Source of the DNA: Micrasema longulum
Lineage: Eukaryota; Arthropoda; Insecta; Trichoptera; Brachycentridae
Direction of reading: 5' to 3'
Length of the DNA stretch: 64,000 bases
Assembly (NCBI GenBank): GCA_022494885.1
Contig: JAGVSM010003735.1
Span: forward strand, 97,333 to 161,332
The position numbers were made by a program, and so were the translations under genes. Under the pieces are notes generated by a model. That model saw only the letters and a list, made by a program, of their open reading frames with translations, made no database searches and was not told the DNA's origin. Below, piece by piece: positions 63,771 through 64,000 of this stretch; the stretch's first letter is position 1; each line of letters begins with the position of its first letter.

Positions 63771-64000
63771 TCTTTTCAAATTATCTCATTGTCCGACACA
63801 ACACACCGTACATGAACATTAAGAAAACAAAGTCTTCACCCGTCTCTTTTTGGCGTTTATGGTCATTCTGCGATTCTTCCAAATCTTCACCAACTCATAG
63901 CACTGTCGATTAGATGAAAGTAAATTATTACTACAACTGTCGCTAAAAGCGTGTACGCTTCTTGGTAAATGGGTTTTATCTGCCATAGAAGAACTCTCTT
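63771..64000. other. Unassigned DNA at window end
   Basis: Balanced composition, no supported frame. Confidence 0.35.

Overview
This is a strongly AT-rich, gene-poor stretch of animal nuclear genome, almost certainly from an insect. The evidence is the mix of repeats: Jockey-, RTE- and CR1/L2-like LINE remnants, a BEL/Pao LTR element, mariner and hAT remnants, Penelope-like GIY-YIG fragments and tRNA-derived SINEs. The insect-type core promoters (TATA box plus TCAGT initiator) and the single host gene exon fit this. I cannot name the species; a large, repeat-rich genome such as that of a beetle or true bug would fit.

The only convincing host gene is the 5' part of a two-pore-domain potassium channel (K2P/TWiK type) on the + strand. 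Its first coding exon (27303-27936) holds a Cys-rich N-terminus, M1, a long M1-P1 loop and the start of P1. A splice donor splits the Gly codon of the TIGYG selectivity filter. I found no later exon, so the following intron probably runs through most or all of the remaining 36 kb.

Layout. 0-5.4 kb: LINE tail, hAT and GIY-YIG remnants, a scrambled mariner and foldback elements. 5.4-20 kb: mostly non-coding AT-rich DNA with many copies of one palindromic foldback family (called FB here), a second foldback element with hammerhead-like motifs (10.1-10.5 kb), LINE 3' ends and two SINEs. 20-22 kb: a 5'-truncated LINE whose RT frame is broken by only two stops. 26-28 kb: the K2P 5' region and exon. 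31-39 kb: three copies of a hAT-type MITE with 8-bp target-site duplications, LINE C-termini and an hAT remnant interrupted by a LINE. 39.7-40.0 kb: a nearly perfect long inverted repeat. 42.8-43.3 kb: a Penelope-like nuclease fragment. 45-49 kb: more FB copies and a LINE interrupted by another LINE. 49.6-53.3 kb: an internally deleted BEL/Pao element with both LTRs and a 5-bp target-site duplication. 54-64 kb: a DNA element with long terminal repeats, an orphan core promoter, LINE and SINE remnants and featureless AT-rich DNA.

Nothing here resembles an operon, CRISPR array or other prokaryotic system. The interest lies in the non-autonomous elements: the FB family with a recurrent small reading frame, the hammerhead-like fold, the hAT MITE and the deleted BEL element.
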